Assembly (NCBI RefSeq): GCF_042429435.1
Contig: NZ_JBHMAF010000187.1
Source: Ectobacillus funiculus
GTDB taxonomy: Bacteria > Bacillota > Bacilli > Bacillales > Bacillaceae_G
Direction: 5' to 3' (one strand)
Length of the DNA: 64,000 nt
The notes below the pieces were generated by a model. The model was not told where the DNA came from. It did not search any database and saw nothing but the letters and a program-made list of their open reading frames with translations. Within the stretch, counting starts at the first letter, position 1, and the number at the start of each line of letters is the position of its first letter. This document shows, in pieces, positions 51,954 to 60,007 of this stretch. The translations under genes and the position numbers were made by a program.

Positions 51954-54368
51954 ATGAAAAGACTTACAACATTACGGGCGGAATTCTCTGCACTTTTCCA
52001 AAAAAGGATGACAGTGATAGCCCTTATTGCGATTATGTTTATTCCTGTTTTATATGCGGGAACATATTTATATGCATTTAAAGACCCGTATGGAAAACTT
52101 GACCATTTGCCAGTGGCTGTTGTGAACCTTGATAAAGGAACAACATATGAGGGAAAAGCATTGACGGTTGGAGAGGACTTTGTTGAGAAATTAAAGGAAA
52201 AGGATAGCTTTCAGTGGCACTTTGTGAGTGAAGAGAAGGCTGAGCAAGGGCTGAAGGATAACAAATACTACATGGTCATTCGCATTCCAAATGATTTTTC
52301 AGAGAATGCAACAACACTCATGGATGAACATCCAAAGCATTTGGAATTGGCATATATTCCAAATAAGGCATATAACTTTTTGGCAGCGCAAATCGGAAAC
52401 AGCGCAGTTGAGAAAATGAAGGAAGAGATTTCCGCGACGATTACTGAAACATACACTGAGGATATGTTTGATTCTATCGCGAAGGTATCTGACGGATTGC
52501 AAGAGGCTGGAGACGGTGCAGGTAAGCTTCGTGATGGCGGCACTGATGCCAAGGATGGAGCAGAGGAGCTTCATACTCATTTGCAAGAGCTTGCGGAAAA
52601 ATCAATCTCATTTCAAAACGGGTTATCCGATGCAAAGAATGGGTCTCAGGAGATTGCAGCCAACTTAAATCTGCTAACAGACAAATCCAGTCAGTTTCAG
52701 CAAGGAATGACACAAGAAGCAGCCGGTTTAAATACGTTAAGCAGCAAACTTGGAGAATTGTCTAACGGTTTAGGACAGCTGCAAGACGGTCAGAAGACAT
52801 TATCTGAAAATGTATTGAAACTGCAAAAGGGAACAACTGATGTTTCTAACGGTTTGGGACAGTCTCTCGCCGGATTAAATGAAATCAATGGCAAACTTCC
52901 GGCAGCAAAGGAAGGAGCAGACAAATTGGCAGCAGGAGCGGCTTCTTTATCAAAGGGGAGCTTAGCCTGGAAGGATAGCGCCGAGAGTGTGGGGATTGGA
53001 GCAACCGAGGCTGCAGCAGGAGCAGACAAGGTAACGGATGGTTTAGCGCAGCTGCAAATCCAGGTAGAAGCAATGCCGGAGCCGTATAAAAGCCAATTGC
53101 AGCCGACAATTGAAAAGCTGCTTGCTCAAAGCCAAGGTGTAAAGGGCGGAACAGCACAGGTAGCCGAAGGAACAAAAACGCTGGCAGTGAAAGCTGGAGA
53201 AATCGCTGGAGGGGCAAACGGACTAGCGTCGGGGGCGAACGAACTGCAGGGTGGAATCGGGCAGCTGCAAGCTGGGGTGCAAGCAGTAACTGATGCACAA
53301 AAGCAGCTAGTAACTGGAGCAACAGCATTAGTTAACGGTCAAACAGAATATATGGAGGGCTTTGAGCTATTCGGAAGAAAATTGTCAGAAGCAACGAAGG
53401 GCTCCTTGCTTTTAGCAACGGGAGCAGCTGATTTAGACAATGGTATGGGACAATTAACATCTGCTTCTGCGCAAATGGGAACAGGTGTCCAAGCACTAGC
53501 TAACGGTGCAGCTCAGCTTACAGGCGGTGTTGCTCAATTAAAGAATGGTTCTGATAAATTAGCTGATGGTACAGAGCAGTTGGCTGACGGTTCCGGAAAG
53601 CTGACCGATGGTTTAAGCCAAATTACGGATGGTGCAGGCGAGTTGTCCACTAAATTAAGCGATGCAGCAAAAGAAACGAGTGAAGCAAGCGGAAGTAAAG
53701 AAACATACGAAATGTTTGCTAAGCCTGTGAATCTCGTGACAAAAGACTTCGGCGAAGCCATCAACTACGCAACAGGTGTAGCGCCATACTTTATGTCTCT
53801 TGGCTTATATGTGGGTTCTATTATGCTAACAGTCATTTATCCGTTGCGCGAGGCAGCTGGGGTTCCAAAATCCGGCTTCTCCTGGTTTATAAGTAAATAT
53901 GCAGTCATTCTCATTATGGGAACGATGCAGTCTTTAATCGTTGATGGTGTTGTGCTGCTTGGTCTTGATATCCATGTAACAAGCGTACCGCATTTTATGC
54001 TATTTACATTCTTAACAAGTATTACATTTTTATCACTAATTCAATTTCTTGTTACAGCGTTTGGAGATGTTGGACGTTTTGCGGCGATTCTGCTATTAAT
54101 TATTCAGCTCGTTGCAAGCGCAGGTACGTATCCAGTCGAGCTTGTAGCGGATGCACTGCAAGTATTGGCGCCATATGTGCCGATGACATATTCGGTTAGC
54201 GGATTCCGTGCCATTATCTCAGCTGACAATATTCCTCTTATGTGGGATAACGCCTTTGTGTTAGCAGGATGGGCGATTGTTTCTGTAGTTGGAACAATCA
54301 CTTACTTTACAGTGGCTTATAGAAGACAGTTTAAACAAATAGGGCAAGCTGAGTTAGTTCAGGAATAA
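51954..54368 (+). CDS. yhgE: YhgE/Pip-type membrane protein
   Basis: 804 residues. N-terminal membrane segment (about 18-38), a long extracellular region with repeated LxxGxxxLxxG units (for example ANGAAQLTGGVAQLKNG), then about five or six C-terminal membrane segments (from about 620). YhgE/Pip proteins act as phage receptors and are related to type VII secretion EsaA/YueB; B. subtilis role unknown. GGGGGAAG ribosome site. Likely repressed by YhgD. Confidence 0.88.
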   Translation: MKRLTTLRAEFSALFQKRMTVIALIAIMFIPVLYAGTYLYAFKDPYGKLDHLPVAVVNLDKGTTYEGKALTVGEDFVEKLKEKDSFQWHFVSEEKAEQGLKDNKYYMVIRIPNDFSENATTLMDEHPKHLELAYIPNKAYNFLAAQIGNSAVEKMKEEISATITETYTEDMFDSIAKVSDGLQEAGDGAGKLRDGGTDAKDGAEELHTHLQELAEKSISFQNGLSDAKNGSQEIAANLNLLTDKSSQFQQGMTQEAAGLNTLSSKLGELSNGLGQLQDGQKTLSENVLKLQKGTTDVSNGLGQSLAGLNEINGKLPAAKEGADKLAAGAASLSKGSLAWKDSAESVGIGATEAAAGADKVTDGLAQLQIQVEAMPEPYKSQLQPTIEKLLAQSQGVKGGTAQVAEGTKTLAVKAGEIAGGANGLASGANELQGGIGQLQAGVQAVTDAQKQLVTGATALVNGQTEYMEGFELFGRKLSEATKGSLLLATGAADLDNGMGQLTSASAQMGTGVQALANGAAQLTGGVAQLKNGSDKLADGTEQLADGSGKLTDGLSQITDGAGELSTKLSDAAKETSEASGSKETYEMFAKPVNLVTKDFGEAINYATGVAPYFMSLGLYVGSIMLTVIYPLREAAGVPKSGFSWFISKYAVILIMGTMQSLIVDGVVLLGLDIHVTSVPHFMLFTFLTSITFLSLIQFLVTAFGDVGRFAAILLLIIQLVASAGTYPVELVADALQVLAPYVPMTYSVSGFRAIISADNIPLMWDNAFVLAGWAIVSVVGTITYFTVAYRRQFKQIGQAELVQE

Positions 54369-54407
54369 GAATGATTAACAGCTAGAGTAAAAACGAAATA
54401 AAGGTTT

Positions 54408-54462
54408 AAAAAGGGACTAACCAAAACTCATCTAATGTGTCTTTTGGATTAGCCCCTTTTTG
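54408..54462. terminator. Bidirectional terminator between yhgE and the spoVA operon
   Basis: Long stem AAAAAGGGACTAACCAAAA with its near complement (54408-54426/54442-54461), T-rich on both strands. Separates the convergent genes. Confidence 0.8.
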
Positions 54463-54492
54463 CTTTAAGGAGAAACAAATAAAAGGAATTTC

Positions 54493-55362
54493 TTATTCTT
54501 TCAGAAGGTAAGTTACCTTATCTAAAATTCCCTGCATACGTGAGGCATTCTTTGTGTACATATTTTGAGCTGTAACTGAGCCTGTTTCTAGAGCAAATAG
54601 TTCAAGATCAGCTTGACATTTTTTCAAAGTGGCTAATAAGAGCGGCTTTTCCTGAGGAGAAGGAGTTTGAAATTTGTCATCATATAAATCGACAGTAAGC
54701 TGTCCATAGGAGTCCACTTGACCAATAAATACGTTATCTAAAGTAACGCCTAGCTTTTCCAACTCCGTTCTAAGCCATCCTTGATTATGACCGCTTGCTG
54801 ATAGAGGCTGGTTCAATATTTTCCCATCCATAATAACTGTTTGTGTTTCTTTCTCCTGTGCCACTTTCAGTCCAAGAACCTTTGGAGTAAGGGGCTGATT
54901 CTCTTTCTTTAATAAAATGTTTAAAGTTCCGTTCGGCTCCAGTAAAGCAAACTCGACATCAGAAACATTGAACACATCTTTTTTACGCAGTAGTTCCATC
55001 AATTCATCAATTGTATATTTTTCTTTCTTTAAATTGTCCTCTAGAACTTTTCCATCTTTAATAAAAATAGTGGCTTCTCCCTCCACAAAATTCCGTATCC
55101 TTTTGCTTTTTAAAGAAATAAACCCGACCAGAAAAGGCACTGCAGACCAAACGAGTATACCAATAAGAGCATCTGAGAAGCTTTGTTCGATTCCCATTGA
55201 TACTTCAGCTGCAATATTCCCAATTGTAATACCTGTTATGTATTCAAAGAATGATAACTGGGATATTTGCCTTTTTCCAAGCCATTTTGTTAATAAAAAT
55301 AAAATAATTAAAAAGCTAATTGAACGTACAGCAATCATAAGCCAATGCGGCAATTCAGGCAT
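54493..55362 (-). CDS. DUF421 (YetF-like) membrane protein of the spoVA cluster
   Basis: 289 residues: three N-terminal membrane helices (SISFLIILFLLTKWLGKRQISQ; ITGITIGNIAAEVSMG; ALIGILVWSAVPFLVGFISL), then two cytosolic DUF421/YcaP-type subdomains. Seventh and last gene of the leftward spoVA operon. In spoVA2-type operons a DUF421 gene occupies this place and contributes to spore membrane properties and heat resistance. GGAGG 7 bases before ATG. Confidence 0.87.
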   Translation of the reverse strand: MPELPHWLMIAVRSISFLIILFLLTKWLGKRQISQLSFFEYITGITIGNIAAEVSMGIEQSFSDALIGILVWSAVPFLVGFISLKSKRIRNFVEGEATIFIKDGKVLEDNLKKEKYTIDELMELLRKKDVFNVSDVEFALLEPNGTLNILLKKENQPLTPKVLGLKVAQEKETQTVIMDGKILNQPLSASGHNQGWLRTELEKLGVTLDNVFIGQVDSYGQLTVDLYDDKFQTPSPQEKPLLLATLKKCQADLELFALETGSVTAQNMYTKNASRMQGILDKVTYLLKE

Positions 55363-55380
55363 TCATTTTCCTCCTTTCGG

Positions 55381-55587
55381 CTAAAATCCTTTATATTGAG
55401 GTTCTTCACGTTCCAAAACACCGACTCTTTTTTGAAGATCTAGGATCACATCATCCATTTCCAGCATGCACTGATGAAAAACCCGTTTTGCCTCTTCATC
55501 AGCGGCATTTTGAGCGAAGGTGCTTAAGGTTGCCTGTGCACCCTTCAAGCTCGCAAGACAAGATTTCACACTTGAAACGATAGTCAT
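55381..55587 (-). CDS. DUF1657 protein (second copy)
   Basis: 68-residue helical protein starting MTIVSSVKSCLASLKGAQAT and ending EEPQYKGF. Paralog of the first gene in the operon (same TVINNLKQTLAGLKSAQAS start and EEPQYNQ end). Function unknown; DUF1657 genes flank spoVA2-type genes. 11 bases after spoVAE. Confidence 0.88.
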   Translation of the reverse strand: MTIVSSVKSCLASLKGAQATLSTFAQNAADEEAKRVFHQCMLEMDDVILDLQKRVGVLEREEPQYKGF

Positions 55588-55598
55588 GTAAACACCTC

Positions 55599-55949
55599 TT
55601 ATCCTTTTGGTTTAAATAATAAAGCTCCAATAAAACCAAAGATGATAGCCGCAGATATCCCTGCGCTTGTTACTTTGAACATGCCTGTTATAACCCCGAC
55701 CAATCCGTGCATTTCCGCTTCTTCCATTGCCCCATGAACAAGAGCGTTTCCGAAGCTTGTGATAGGAACGGTTGCACCCGCTCCGGCAAAGTCGATGAGA
55801 GGCTCATAAAGATTTACCCCATCCAATATAGCCCCAATCACAACAAGGGTAGACATCGTATGAGCAGGGGTAAGCTTAGCTACATCGAACATGATTTGAC
55901 CGATTACGCATATGATTCCGCCGATTACAAAAGCCCAAAAAAAGATCAC
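55599..55949 (-). CDS. spoVAE: SpoVAE(b), spore DPA channel subunit
   Basis: 116-residue membrane protein: IFFWAFVIGGIICVIGQIMFD, LTPAHTMSTLVVIGAILDGV, FAGAGATVPITSFGNALVHG. Forms with SpoVAC and SpoVAD the inner-membrane machinery for dipicolinic acid uptake and release in spores. GTG 55949 is chosen: GGAGG is 11 bases upstream and the codon lies one base after the spoVAD stop. The frame extends upstream to 55991 without a ribosome site. Confidence 0.9.
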   Translation of the reverse strand: MIFFWAFVIGGIICVIGQIMFDVAKLTPAHTMSTLVVIGAILDGVNLYEPLIDFAGAGATVPITSFGNALVHGAMEEAEMHGLVGVITGMFKVTSAGISAAIIFGFIGALLFKPKG

Positions 55950-55950
55950 T

Positions 55951-56964
55951 TTATTGTACACCTCCAAATTCAATGGATACGGCGTGAGCAATACAAGGAA
56001 TGGTGTCTTTCTGCTGAAAGGATATAGGAGATAGCAAAGCGCCTGTTGCTATTACAAGAATTTTGCTGAATTCTCCTTTCTTCATTCGATTTAGCAAATG
56101 GCCGTAAACAATGGTTGCAGAACAGCCTGCACCACTCGCACCAGCTAAAACCGGCTGGTCTTCCTTGTAAATGATTAATCCACAATCTTGAAATTGCTCG
56201 TTGCGTATAGACAATCCGTGTTTATGCAGTAAATCTAGGGAAATTTCCCGACCAATTCGCCCGAGATCCCCTGTTACAATTAAGTCATAGTAGGAAGGGT
56301 CAATTTGACGCTCTCTAAAATGTGCTTCTATTGTGTCGACCGCAGCGGGAGCCATAGCGCCTCCCATATTAAATGGATCGGTTAACCCCATGTCTACGAC
56401 TCTTCCTATTGTTGCGGAGGTGACATAAGGTCCTTCTCCTTGATCACTTAACAAAGCAACTCCTGCACCTGTCACCGTCCACTGTGCGGTAGGAGGCTTC
56501 TGGCCTCCATATTCCGTAGGATATCGGAATTGCTTCTCTACAGCGGTATTATGACTGGATGCCCCCGTTAGCAAGTATTTGGCCCCTTTTCCGTTCACGA
56601 TAAATGCACCTAAAGCAAGTCCCTCCATTGATGTGGAACATGCTCCAAACAATCCAAAATAAGGAACTCCCAGTGTACGGGAAGCAAAGCTTGAGGGGGT
56701 AATTTGGTTGATTAAATCCCCTGCTAATATGAATTGAACATCGCTTGTACGCAGCTTTGCTTTCTCTGTCGCTCTTTTGCAGGCTTCTTCCAAAAGGACA
56801 CGATGAGCCTTTTCATAGGAGTCTTGCCCCATCCATAAATCCTCATGAAGAAGATCAAAATCCTCTGGAACGTTTCCATTTGCTTCAAAAGGGCCTCCAA
56901 CTACACCAGTTGATAAAATGACGGGTTTGTTCTCGAATACCCATGTTCGGTGTCCTTGTAACAT
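55951..56964 (-). CDS. spoVAD: SpoVAD, DPA-binding subunit
   Basis: 337-residue thiolase-fold protein that binds dipicolinic acid. LFGACSTSMEGLALGAF carries the thiolase-like Cys region (about 108-124) and GASGAGCSATIVYGHLL lies near the end. ATG 56964 directly follows the spoVAC stop, with GGGGAGG 7 bases upstream. Confidence 0.93.
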   Translation of the reverse strand: MLQGHRTWVFENKPVILSTGVVGGPFEANGNVPEDFDLLHEDLWMGQDSYEKAHRVLLEEACKRATEKAKLRTSDVQFILAGDLINQITPSSFASRTLGVPYFGLFGACSTSMEGLALGAFIVNGKGAKYLLTGASSHNTAVEKQFRYPTEYGGQKPPTAQWTVTGAGVALLSDQGEGPYVTSATIGRVVDMGLTDPFNMGGAMAPAAVDTIEAHFRERQIDPSYYDLIVTGDLGRIGREISLDLLHKHGLSIRNEQFQDCGLIIYKEDQPVLAGASGAGCSATIVYGHLLNRMKKGEFSKILVIATGALLSPISFQQKDTIPCIAHAVSIEFGGVQ

Positions 56965-57441
56965 TTAAAAACCTCCCCATTGTATCCAAATAGTCTTGAT
57001 GATAGCAATGACAAAGGCGGAGAAAACACCGAATAAAATAACCGAACCAGCTAGTTTGAACATGTTGCCGCCTACTCCCAGAACGAATCCTTCTGTGCGG
57101 TGCTCAATACAGGCGGAGATAACCGAATTTCCAAAACCGGTAACCGGGACAGCTGTGCCGGCACCTCCAAATTGAGCCAATCGATCATAAAACCCAAATC
57201 CTGTAAGAAGCATCGAGATAAAAATCATTGTAGCTACAGTAGGATTTCCTGCTGACCTTTCCGTAAAGTCAAAATAAGTAATATACATAGTGGAGATGAG
57301 CTGACCAATTAAACAAATCAATCCGCCAACAAAGAACGCTTTGATGCAATTTTTCAAAACTGGACGTTTGATTTCACGCTCACTCGCAAAATTCTGGTAT
57401 TCTTGTTGGACAGGTGTTATATTTTTCTTTTTCTTGGACAT
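56965..57441 (-). CDS. spoVAC: SpoVAC, mechanosensitive DPA channel subunit
   Basis: 158 residues with four to five hydrophobic segments and the family glycine-rich loop QFGGAGTAVPVTGFGNSV. In B. subtilis SpoVAC is a mechanosensitive channel for DPA release. GGAAGG ribosome site 6 bases before ATG. Separated from the upstream lipoprotein gene by an antisense repeat (E20/E21). Confidence 0.93.
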   Translation of the reverse strand: MSKKKKNITPVQQEYQNFASEREIKRPVLKNCIKAFFVGGLICLIGQLISTMYITYFDFTERSAGNPTVATMIFISMLLTGFGFYDRLAQFGGAGTAVPVTGFGNSVISACIEHRTEGFVLGVGGNMFKLAGSVILFGVFSAFVIAIIKTIWIQWGGF

Positions 57442-57490
57442 ATGAAACCTTCCTTTTTATAAGGATAAAAAAGTGTAAAATGCTATGCTT

Positions 57491-57530
57491 GAATTTTTCC
57501 AGCTAGGAGACCAATCGGCGAGTTTTCTTT
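57491..57530 (+). repeat. Dispersed element derivative E20 (internally deleted)
   Basis: TTTTTCCAGCTAGGAGACC joined directly to AATCGGCGAG plus the T-rich tail; tandem with E21, which begins after the TTTAC at its end. Confidence 0.75.
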
Positions 57531-57532
57531 AC

Positions 57533-57664
57533 ACTTTAAGAACATATAAATTTCTAGCTGGAAGACCATCCGACGTAGCGAGAAATTTTAGGAACAAAGT
57601 GTAAGTGCAACTACGCCTCTGTCTTCTCCAAAGGCAGGGCCCGTCAATCGGCGAGTTTTCTTTA
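57533..57664 (+). repeat. Dispersed element copy E21 (inside the spoVA operon)
   Basis: Full-length ACTTTA/CAAAGT-class copy with AAATTTCT/AGAAATTT, preceded by TTAC. Antisense to the spoVA operon. Confidence 0.92.
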
Positions 57665-57672
57665 TCGAAACA

Positions 57673-58134
57673 TCAAGTATCGGAATTCATGTCTAATTTT
57701 ATTTTTTTTAATTTTTTCTCTATGGTTTTCTTATCTGCTTTCCCTCGTTTAATGTCATTTTTTAACTGCTTAATCTCCATGAAGATTTTTTTATCAACAC
57801 TTATATAGCTTTTTAAATTTGGATAAACGTCATTCATTTTTTGTTTCATTTTCTTTTTTAAGCGATCTAGTTGAAATCGTTCGTGATGTTGCGGTGTTGC
57901 AGCAACGTAAAGCTCTTTATCCGAATTGACAGCTTTTGCAGCTGTTACTTCTTCTAGAGAAACAATTTGCTTTTCAGCATTTTGGGAGGGAAGCTGATTG
58001 AAAGAATCTGAGCTAACTGTTGTTAATCGAGGTTCATTCTTAGCTGTTTCCTTCTTTTGTTCATTACCACAGCCGACAATGACAGCGAACAAGAGAATAG
58101 AGAAAAAAAACTTTGTTATAATTACTCCTCTCAT
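57673..58134 (-). CDS. YhcN/YlaJ-like spore lipoprotein
   Basis: About 153 residues. Lipoprotein signal with lipobox IVGC (Cys22), then a charged region (QLDRLKKKMKQKMNDVYPNL) recalling YhcN/YlaJ germination lipoproteins. I take ATG 58134, which places the lipobox correctly; the frame extends to 58212. Ribosome site weak (GATGGA). Its slot, second in the operon, is where the spoVA2-type operon has a YhcN/YlaJ-like gene. Confidence 0.75.
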   Translation of the reverse strand: MRGVIITKFFFSILLFAVIVGCGNEQKKETAKNEPRLTTVSSDSFNQLPSQNAEKQIVSLEEVTAAKAVNSDKELYVAATPQHHERFQLDRLKKKMKQKMNDVYPNLKSYISVDKKIFMEIKQLKNDIKRGKADKKTIEKKLKKIKLDMNSDT

Positions 58135-58256
58135 TATTCCATCATCCCATTTCCTTTTATTGTTATACTTTGAGCAAAGAAGAAAAGGACGATATAAAAT
58201 CATCCTTTTCAATTACATAGTCCAACTACAGTCCTCTTAGGCTGCGGGAATTGTAA

Positions 58257-58460
58257 TTATTGGTTATATTGAGGTTCTTCTTGCTGAACCTCCTGAATGC
58301 GAGGGTTTAAAGAATCAATAATTGTTTGTGTTTGCTGAGCAGTATTTTGATACAATTGTTTTGCTTGTTGGTTGTCAGTGGCAAGCGCAAACCCTTCTAA
58401 GCTTGCTTGAGCACTTTTTAATCCAGCAAGAGTTTGCTTAAGATTATTGATGACTGTCAT
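58257..58460 (-). CDS. DUF1657 protein (first copy)
   Basis: 67-residue helical protein (TVINNLKQTLAGLKSAQASL...EEPQYNQ), the DUF1657 family. First gene of the seven-gene leftward operon. GGAGG lies 10 bases before ATG. Small, soluble, function unknown; paralogous to the sixth gene. Confidence 0.88.
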   Translation of the reverse strand: MTVINNLKQTLAGLKSAQASLEGFALATDNQQAKQLYQNTAQQTQTIIDSLNPRIQEVQQEEPQYNQ

Positions 58461-58532
58461 ACATGAATTCCTCCTAAATAAAATGTACTTCGAAATATAG
58501 AATTCCTATCTTATTGTTGAAATATTTTTCCT

Positions 58533-58539
58533 TATTATG
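58533..58539 (-). promoter_or_regulatory. Possible SigG -10 of the spoVA operon
   Basis: On the minus strand CATAATA, matching the forespore SigG/SigF -10 (CATnnTA), 73 bases upstream of the first DUF1657 gene. Only a weak AT-rich -35 (AATATA) is at about the right distance. Confidence 0.35.
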
Positions 58540-58606
58540 GTTAATTAGGAATTTGTTGTATATTATTTCAAGTGTATTTTATATCTTTAGTGTCTAAGAA
58601 AGGAGA

Positions 58607-58759
58607 ATGGGTAAACTATTAAAGAAGCGGCTAAATGATTGGAGTTTTCGAAATCATGATTCAAACTTTTATAGCATTTGTGTATGTATATTGCCCATTT
58701 ACTTAGTCTTTTTTGCGAGCGCCTACTACTTTGTATTCTTGCATAGGAGAAAGGGCTGA
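58607..58759 (+). CDS. Possible 50-residue single-pass membrane peptide
   Basis: ATG 58607 after AAAGGAGA (spacing very short). Basic N-terminus (MGKLLKKRLNDW) and a hydrophobic stretch VCILPIYLVFFASAYYFVF. Divergent from the spoVA operon. Family unknown. 58760-58947 contains no other feature I trust. Confidence 0.35.
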   Translation: MGKLLKKRLNDWSFRNHDSNFYSICVCILPIYLVFFASAYYFVFLHRRKG

Positions 58760-58947
58760 AATCACAGCTATAGTAATAATCCCGCAAGAAACAACGCAGC
58801 TGCTGCGAAAGGACCTTGTAAAAGAAATCCCAAGCAAAAAAACAACAAAAATTTCTTTGTTGTTAATATACCTTCCCTCAGCAGCAGGCTCAAAGCAAAC
58901 AGAGAATAGTAAAAGTAAATGGGTGCTGGGGAAGTCATGAGATGAAA

Positions 58948-58993
58948 AAATAAGTAAAGAGGGGGGAAACGGTGCCCCCCTCTTTACTTATTT
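58948..58993. terminator. Strong bidirectional terminator
   Basis: Perfect 19-bp stem with AAACGGTG loop, just past the deacetylase stop; T-rich on both strands. Confidence 0.9.
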
Positions 58994-59011
58994 CAAATTT
59001 TAAAAAGCAGT

Positions 59012-59716
59012 CTATTGTAACAGCTGTGAAACAGTTTGGAATGTATAGCCCTTTTCTTTTAAACCTTTTGCCACGTTCTCTATAATGTAGCTTTGCTTCT
59101 CCTTAGAGTAATGCCAAATATGAAGCAGGATAATAGAGCCGGGCTTTGTATGTTGAAGTACGTATGGAACAATCGTCTCTGGGCTTTTCGCTACCTCTGG
59201 GTAGCTTTCTGGCTCAACATCCCACGTAATTGTTTTTCGATCATGTTGGCTCAGATAATAAGGTAATCCTAGAATCTTCTTTCCATATGGAGGACGAAAC
59301 AAGATTTCTCCCTCATAACCAGCTTCTCGAATGAGCTGGTCGGTTTTTTCAATTTCATTCTCGATGAAGGATGGAGATTTAAAGATCATGCGTTGATGAG
59401 AATAAGTATGGTTTCCGATTTCATGACCAGCTTGTACCAATTTTTCAGCTTCCTCTGGATATTTTTCTATACTTTCTCCAATCAGGAAGAAGGTTGCTTT
59501 TATATTTGCTTGTTCTAGTGTGTGCAGAACGTGATCTGCCTTATCATTCGGCCCATCGTCGAAGGTGAGCGCTACAGTTTTTTGATTTGTATCCAGGCTA
59601 GAGACAACCTCGCCGAATAGCTGAAAGGTACAAGCGTTCATAAGCTTGTATAATCCATAGGCTGATAATAGTAATACGGATACAGATATAAGAAGTATTG
59701 CCGCAATTTTTTTCAT
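59012..59716 (-). CDS. Polysaccharide deacetylase (NodB domain)
   Basis: 234-residue exported deacetylase: N-terminal membrane anchor (residues 4-24), then TFDDGPN (motif 1, catalytic Asp and metal Asp), HTYSHQ (metal His), RPPYGKK (motif 3) and the C-terminal ILLHIWH (usually LxH). Likely N-deacetylates peptidoglycan or another surface polysaccharide. Start preceded by GGAGGTCACC. Related to PdaA/PdaB-type spore or cell-wall enzymes, exact role uncertain. Confidence 0.9.
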   Translation of the reverse strand: MKKIAAILLISVSVLLLSAYGLYKLMNACTFQLFGEVVSSLDTNQKTVALTFDDGPNDKADHVLHTLEQANIKATFFLIGESIEKYPEEAEKLVQAGHEIGNHTYSHQRMIFKSPSFIENEIEKTDQLIREAGYEGEILFRPPYGKKILGLPYYLSQHDRKTITWDVEPESYPEVAKSPETIVPYVLQHTKPGSIILLHIWHYSKEKQSYIIENVAKGLKEKGYTFQTVSQLLQ

Positions 59717-59939
59717 AAGTAAGGTGACCTCCAGTTCAATCTATCAGCAAATTTTCACTGATAGCCACTCTAATCTTTTCTCTTCATTGTAACATTTCTT
59801 TAAAGACAGAAGTTTCTCACTTTCTAATTTGTACAGCAGCTATAGAGGAATGTAAGCGATATTTCTATTAGATCTTCTTAATTTATAGGAGTTCAAAAAA
59901 ATGTCATATTTTCAATATAACAAAAAACCCTTCTTTCCA

Positions 59940-59990
59940 TTGAAAGTTCTTATCGTATCTTATATAATGTAAAAACAGAAAACGCTTTCA
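59940..59990 (+). promoter_or_regulatory. LacI-regulator promoter and operator
   Basis: -35 TTGAAA (59940-59945), 17-base spacer, -10 TATAAT (59963-59968); AGAAAACGCTTTCA (59977-59990) lies across the start site. This pseudo-palindrome with central CG fits a LacI-family operator and also the CcpA cre consensus. Confidence 0.65.
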
Positions 59991-60007
59991 GTTAAAGGGG
60001 GGAGAAT

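Noticed and set aside
52885..53328. 147-codon antisense frame inside yhgE
   Set aside because: Leucine-rich product arising from the codon bias of the repetitive yhgE sequence on the other strand; no start signals.
54917..55384. 155-codon frame opposite the DUF421 gene
   Set aside because: Shadow of a well-supported membrane-protein gene; serine-rich, without family resemblance or ribosome site.
54493..58460. Tn1546-like mobile unit around the spoVA operon
   Set aside because: No Tn3-family transposase, resolvase or 38-bp inverted repeats recognised on either side; only the operon itself matches.
58713..58940. 75-codon plus-strand frame and a 56-codon hydrophobic minus-strand frame (58768-58938)
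   Set aside because: Neither has a ribosome site and they overlap each other; the hydrophobic minus frame might be a relic, but I cannot support it.
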